Below are positions 5,767-7,745 of a DNA stretch of 7,745 nucleotides, piece by piece. Position 1 is the stretch's first letter; each line of letters opens with the position of its first letter. Below the pieces are notes generated by a model that worked only from the letters and a program-made list of their open reading frames with translations, made no database searches and was not told the origin of the DNA. Location of the stretch: positions 1 through 7,745 of the forward strand of contig JACQNV010000070.1 of the NCBI GenBank assembly GCA_016202865.1, written 5' to 3'. Origin of the DNA: Candidatus Aenigmatarchaeota archaeon (GTDB lineage Archaea; Aenigmatarchaeota; Aenigmatarchaeia; QMZP01; JACQNV01). Position numbers and translations under genes: made by a program.

Positions 5767-6762
5767 CTATTGTAACCGTGTAATCCGCTTAAGTAGGCTT
5801 ATCGCATCCTTCTTTTTATTTATGTCAACAATTATGGCGACCAGCCCGCTCTTTCTATTAACCTCAGGCTGTCCATAAAAAACAACAGATCCTAAAGGGG
5901 CCATTATAACTGCTGGAAGGACAGCCAAATCCTCTTCACCAATAACAGAAACTTTTATTTTATTTCCAGTTTTTATTGCCTGTTTGATTGTATTCCAAAG
6001 CCCCCGGCTTATTATGCCTGGAGCATTAATGACCTTTAGCGTCTTCCCATGAAAATTTATTTTTCCTTTAAATGGTTTTCTGTTGATTTTATTATCAATT
6101 ATAATAATGTCCGGTTTTACTCCTGCATTTGTTAGCGTATAGCTTGCCATGTCACCAACACATATCATGAGACCATGCGATATTGGCCTTATTTTGGATT
6201 GCGAAAACCTTTCTACAGAACCGAAGACTTCTCCATATGGTTTTTTGAAATATTTAGCGAGATCTTTGCCAATTTTCAGGTTCTTTATATCGAAGGACTC
6301 TCTGTAAACTACATTTAAAATATCCTCTGCTGTTTTCTCCGGATTTTTTTCTGTTGTATCAAACTCGAAAACTTTTTTTGTTTTTTGCAATGCCTCGTCT
6401 TTACAAATCTCAAATATCTCGGCCTCTAAATTTTCCTTTATTTTTTCTTCTGGCCACCCTCTTTTTTCCAGCCTTTTCCTTAGCTCTTTTAGATCTGTCT
6501 TCAAAACAACAACCAAATCAGCATTCAGATCATGCGCATAATGCGATTGTATAACCAAATCCCTTCTGAATTTTTTAACTTCTTCATTAAGTTTTCTGAT
6601 GTCTACGATGTCGCACCTTCTTTTTTGATCATAACCTTTTAACAAACATTTATCTCTGGCAAGTTTGTTGAGATCAACAAGTTTAAAACCGAGCCTTTTT
6701 GCAAGAACTTTAGAAATAGTATCTTTGCCTGTTCCTGGTGTGCCTGTGACAGCTATGATCAT
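5767..6762 (-). CDS. Fusion: AK6/Fap7-like kinase + GTP-dependent dephospho-CoA kinase
   Basis: Two complete enzyme modules are joined in one 331-residue frame. Residues 1-155 match the AK6/Fap7 adenylate-kinase-like family: P-loop GTPGTGKDT (7-15), KGYDQKRRCDIVD (42-54), SHYAHDL (73-79), and the RGWPEEKIKENLEAEI segment (101-116). This family phosphorylates nucleoside monophosphates and, as Fap7, is linked to small ribosomal subunit maturation. Residues about 165-331 match DUF359, the archaeal GTP-dependent dephospho-CoA kinase that makes the last step of CoA synthesis: KKPYGEVF (173-180), VGD (202-204), a PDIIIIDNKINRKP segment (217-230), NAPGIISRGLW (246-256), GEEDLAVLP (275-283) and YGQP (296-299). 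I chose the Met at 6762 over the in-frame Met at 6783 because the family begins MIIAVTGTPG and a TATA box sits 25-26 bases upstream of it. The residue after the P-loop Lys is Asp rather than Ser/Thr. Domain calls are strong; the benefit of fusion is unknown. Confidence 0.92.
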   Translation of the reverse strand: MIIAVTGTPGTGKDTISKVLAKRLGFKLVDLNKLARDKCLLKGYDQKRRCDIVDIRKLNEEVKKFRRDLVIQSHYAHDLNADLVVVLKTDLKELRKRLEKRGWPEEKIKENLEAEIFEICKDEALQKTKKVFEFDTTEKNPEKTAEDILNVVYRESFDIKNLKIGKDLAKYFKKPYGEVFGSVERFSQSKIRPISHGLMICVGDMASYTLTNAGVKPDIIIIDNKINRKPFKGKINFHGKTLKVINAPGIISRGLWNTIKQAIKTGNKIKVSVIGEEDLAVLPAVIMAPLGSVVFYGQPEVNRKSGLVAIIVDINKKKDAISLLKRITRLQ

Positions 6763-6769
6763 AATTAAC

Positions 6770-6777
6770 TTATAAAA
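6770..6777 (+). promoter_or_regulatory. TATA box for rfcS
   Basis: TTATAAAA has its centre 25-26 bases before the A of the rfcS ATG at 6799, which predicts a leaderless transcript. It lies only 8 bases upstream of the start codon of the divergent kinase gene and 14 bases, centre to centre, from that gene's TATA box. Confidence 0.6.
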
Positions 6778-6783
6778 CTCCAT

Positions 6784-6791
6784 TGTATAAA
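6784..6791 (-). promoter_or_regulatory. TATA box for the AK6-DPCK gene
   Basis: The minus-strand TTTATACA has its centre about 26 bases from the ATG at 6762, predicting a leaderless message. It supports that start over the in-frame Met at 6783, which would lie upstream of the predicted transcription start. Confidence 0.55.
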
Positions 6792-6798
6792 TTCTAGT

Positions 6799-7745
6799 AT
6801 GCCTCTAGACTTATGGGTTGAGAAATACAGACCGCAGAAACTGGATGATGTAATAAACCAAAAGCATGTGGTTGATAGGTTGCGAGTTTGGGTCAGTCAG
6901 GGCTCTATACCAAACATGATGTTTGCTGGGTCTGCGGGCGTTGGAAAAACAACAATAGCATTGGCCCTTGCAAAGGAAATTTTTGGGACCCACTGGAAAG
7001 AGAACTTTTCAGAAACCAACGCAAGCGATGAGAGGGGAATAGATGTTGTTAGGGGCAAAATAAAAGAGTTTGCTAGAACAAGGCCTCTGGGCGCTGATTT
7101 TAAGATAGTTTTTTTGGACGAGGCAGACGCATTGACACCGGAAGCCCAGCAGGCTTTGAGGAGGACGATAGAAAAATATGCCAATGTTTGCAGGTTTATC
7201 CTCAGTTGCAACTATTCTTCGAGAATTATAGAACCGATACAGTCCAGGTGTGTCGTTTTCAGATTCAAAGGGTTGACAAAACCAGATGTTGAAAAGTATA
7301 TTGAGAAAATAGTCAACTCTGAAAAAATGAAGATTGATCAGAAAGCAATAGACGCAATAGTCAATTTGTCAGAGGGCGATTTAAGAAAAGTTGCAAACCT
7401 TTTGCAGGCATGTTCAACACATAAAGATGTGACAGAGGATCTTGTTTATGAGATTTCCTCCCAGGTTAAACCAGACGAAATAAGGCAGATGTTGAATGGT
7501 GTTTTAGGCGGCGGATTTGAAGAGGCAAGAAAACAACTTTTCAATTTGCTGATTAACCAGGGGCTTTCAGGGGAAGACATACTAAAAAGCATGCACAAAG
7601 AGCTCTTCGGTTTACAGATAGACGAAAAAGCCAAGGTTGATTTACTTGAGAAAATTGGCGAGTACGAATTTAGGTTAAATCAAGGCGGAACTCCAGAAAT
7701 ACAACTGCTTGCCTTACTAGCGCAGTTCTTGAAGTATAAGAAATA
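6799..7745 (+). CDS. rfcS: Replication factor C small subunit (clamp loader), cut at stop codon
   Basis: This AAA+ ATPase is a subunit of the archaeal clamp loader, which opens the PCNA ring and loads it at primer-template junctions. Reading from 6799 gives 315 codons and then TA at the window edge, almost certainly a stop codon cut after two bases, so the protein is essentially complete. Features in order: LWVEKYRP (5-12), Walker A GSAGVGKT (44-51, where GPPGTGKT is usual), NASDERG (74-80), Walker B FLDEAD (105-110), sensor 1 around LSCNYSSRI (135-143), the arginine-finger SRC motif (149-151), sensor 2 GDLRKVANLLQ (193-203), and an alpha-helical C-terminal collar to the end. The length fits RfcS (about 315-330 residues), and there is no intein, although archaeal RFC genes sometimes carry them. 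It is the only plus-strand gene seen and shares a 36-base divergent promoter region with the kinase fusion. Confidence 0.96.
   Translation, partial: MPLDLWVEKYRPQKLDDVINQKHVVDRLRVWVSQGSIPNMMFAGSAGVGKTTIALALAKEIFGTHWKENFSETNASDERGIDVVRGKIKEFARTRPLGADFKIVFLDEADALTPEAQQALRRTIEKYANVCRFILSCNYSSRIIEPIQSRCVVFRFKGLTKPDVEKYIEKIVNSEKMKIDQKAIDAIVNLSEGDLRKVANLLQACSTHKDVTEDLVYEISSQVKPDEIRQMLNGVLGGGFEEARKQLFNLLINQGLSGEDILKSMHKELFGLQIDEKAKVDLLEKIGEYEFRLNQGGTPEIQLLALLAQFLKYKK

Noticed and set aside
6763..6783. The longer start (Met at 6783) for the kinase fusion.
   Set aside because: The extra seven residues are not family-like, and the predicted transcription start lies at the second Met (6762).

Overview
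The window looks archaeal and most probably comes from a small-genome, AT-rich archaeon, perhaps of the DPANN group; the DPANN assignment is inference. The archaeal call rests on four things: a replication factor C small subunit, an archaeal-type GTP-dependent dephospho-CoA kinase domain, an AK6/Fap7-type kinase domain, and TATA-like boxes about 26 bases upstream of starts that lack Shine-Dalgarno sequences. Several transcripts appear leaderless or nearly so.

Layout from left to right: (1) a degenerate tandem heptamer array (4-52); (2) an unrecognised 283-residue protein with a C-terminal coiled coil (101-952, minus), with its own TATA box; (3) a 222-base gap (953-1174) holding that promoter and a second heptamer patch in the opposite orientation; (4) a small three-helix membrane protein (1175-1483, minus) only 4 bases after the end of smc; (5) smc (1488-3926, minus), complete in its ATPase and hinge parts but with arms roughly half the usual length; (6) a 155-base gap (3927-4081) with smc promoter candidates, a GC-rich pair of hairpins just upstream of the smc start, and an imperfect inverted repeat; (7) a SpoIIM-family membrane protein (4082-4870, minus) behind an HtpX-family membrane zinc protease (4895-5731, minus), probably one transcript; (8) a fusion of an AK6-like kinase to a GTP-dependent dephospho-CoA kinase (5767-6762, minus); (9) a 36-base divergent promoter region; (10) the RFC small subunit (6799 to the right edge, plus), cut by the window inside its probable stop codon. 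No stretch over 300 bases lacks a gene.

The genes fall into three themes: chromosome maintenance and replication (smc, rfcS), membrane protein quality control or membrane remodelling (htpX, SpoIIM, the small membrane protein), and nucleotide/coenzyme metabolism (the AK6-DPCK fusion). Most are housekeeping genes. The unusual points are the symmetric shortening of the SMC arms, the kinase-kinase fusion, the interleaved divergent promoters whose two predicted transcription starts fall on the two start codons, and the orphan gene bracketed by oppositely oriented heptamer repeats. I found no CRISPR array, insertion sequence, complete tRNA or rRNA, and no convincing novel defence system.
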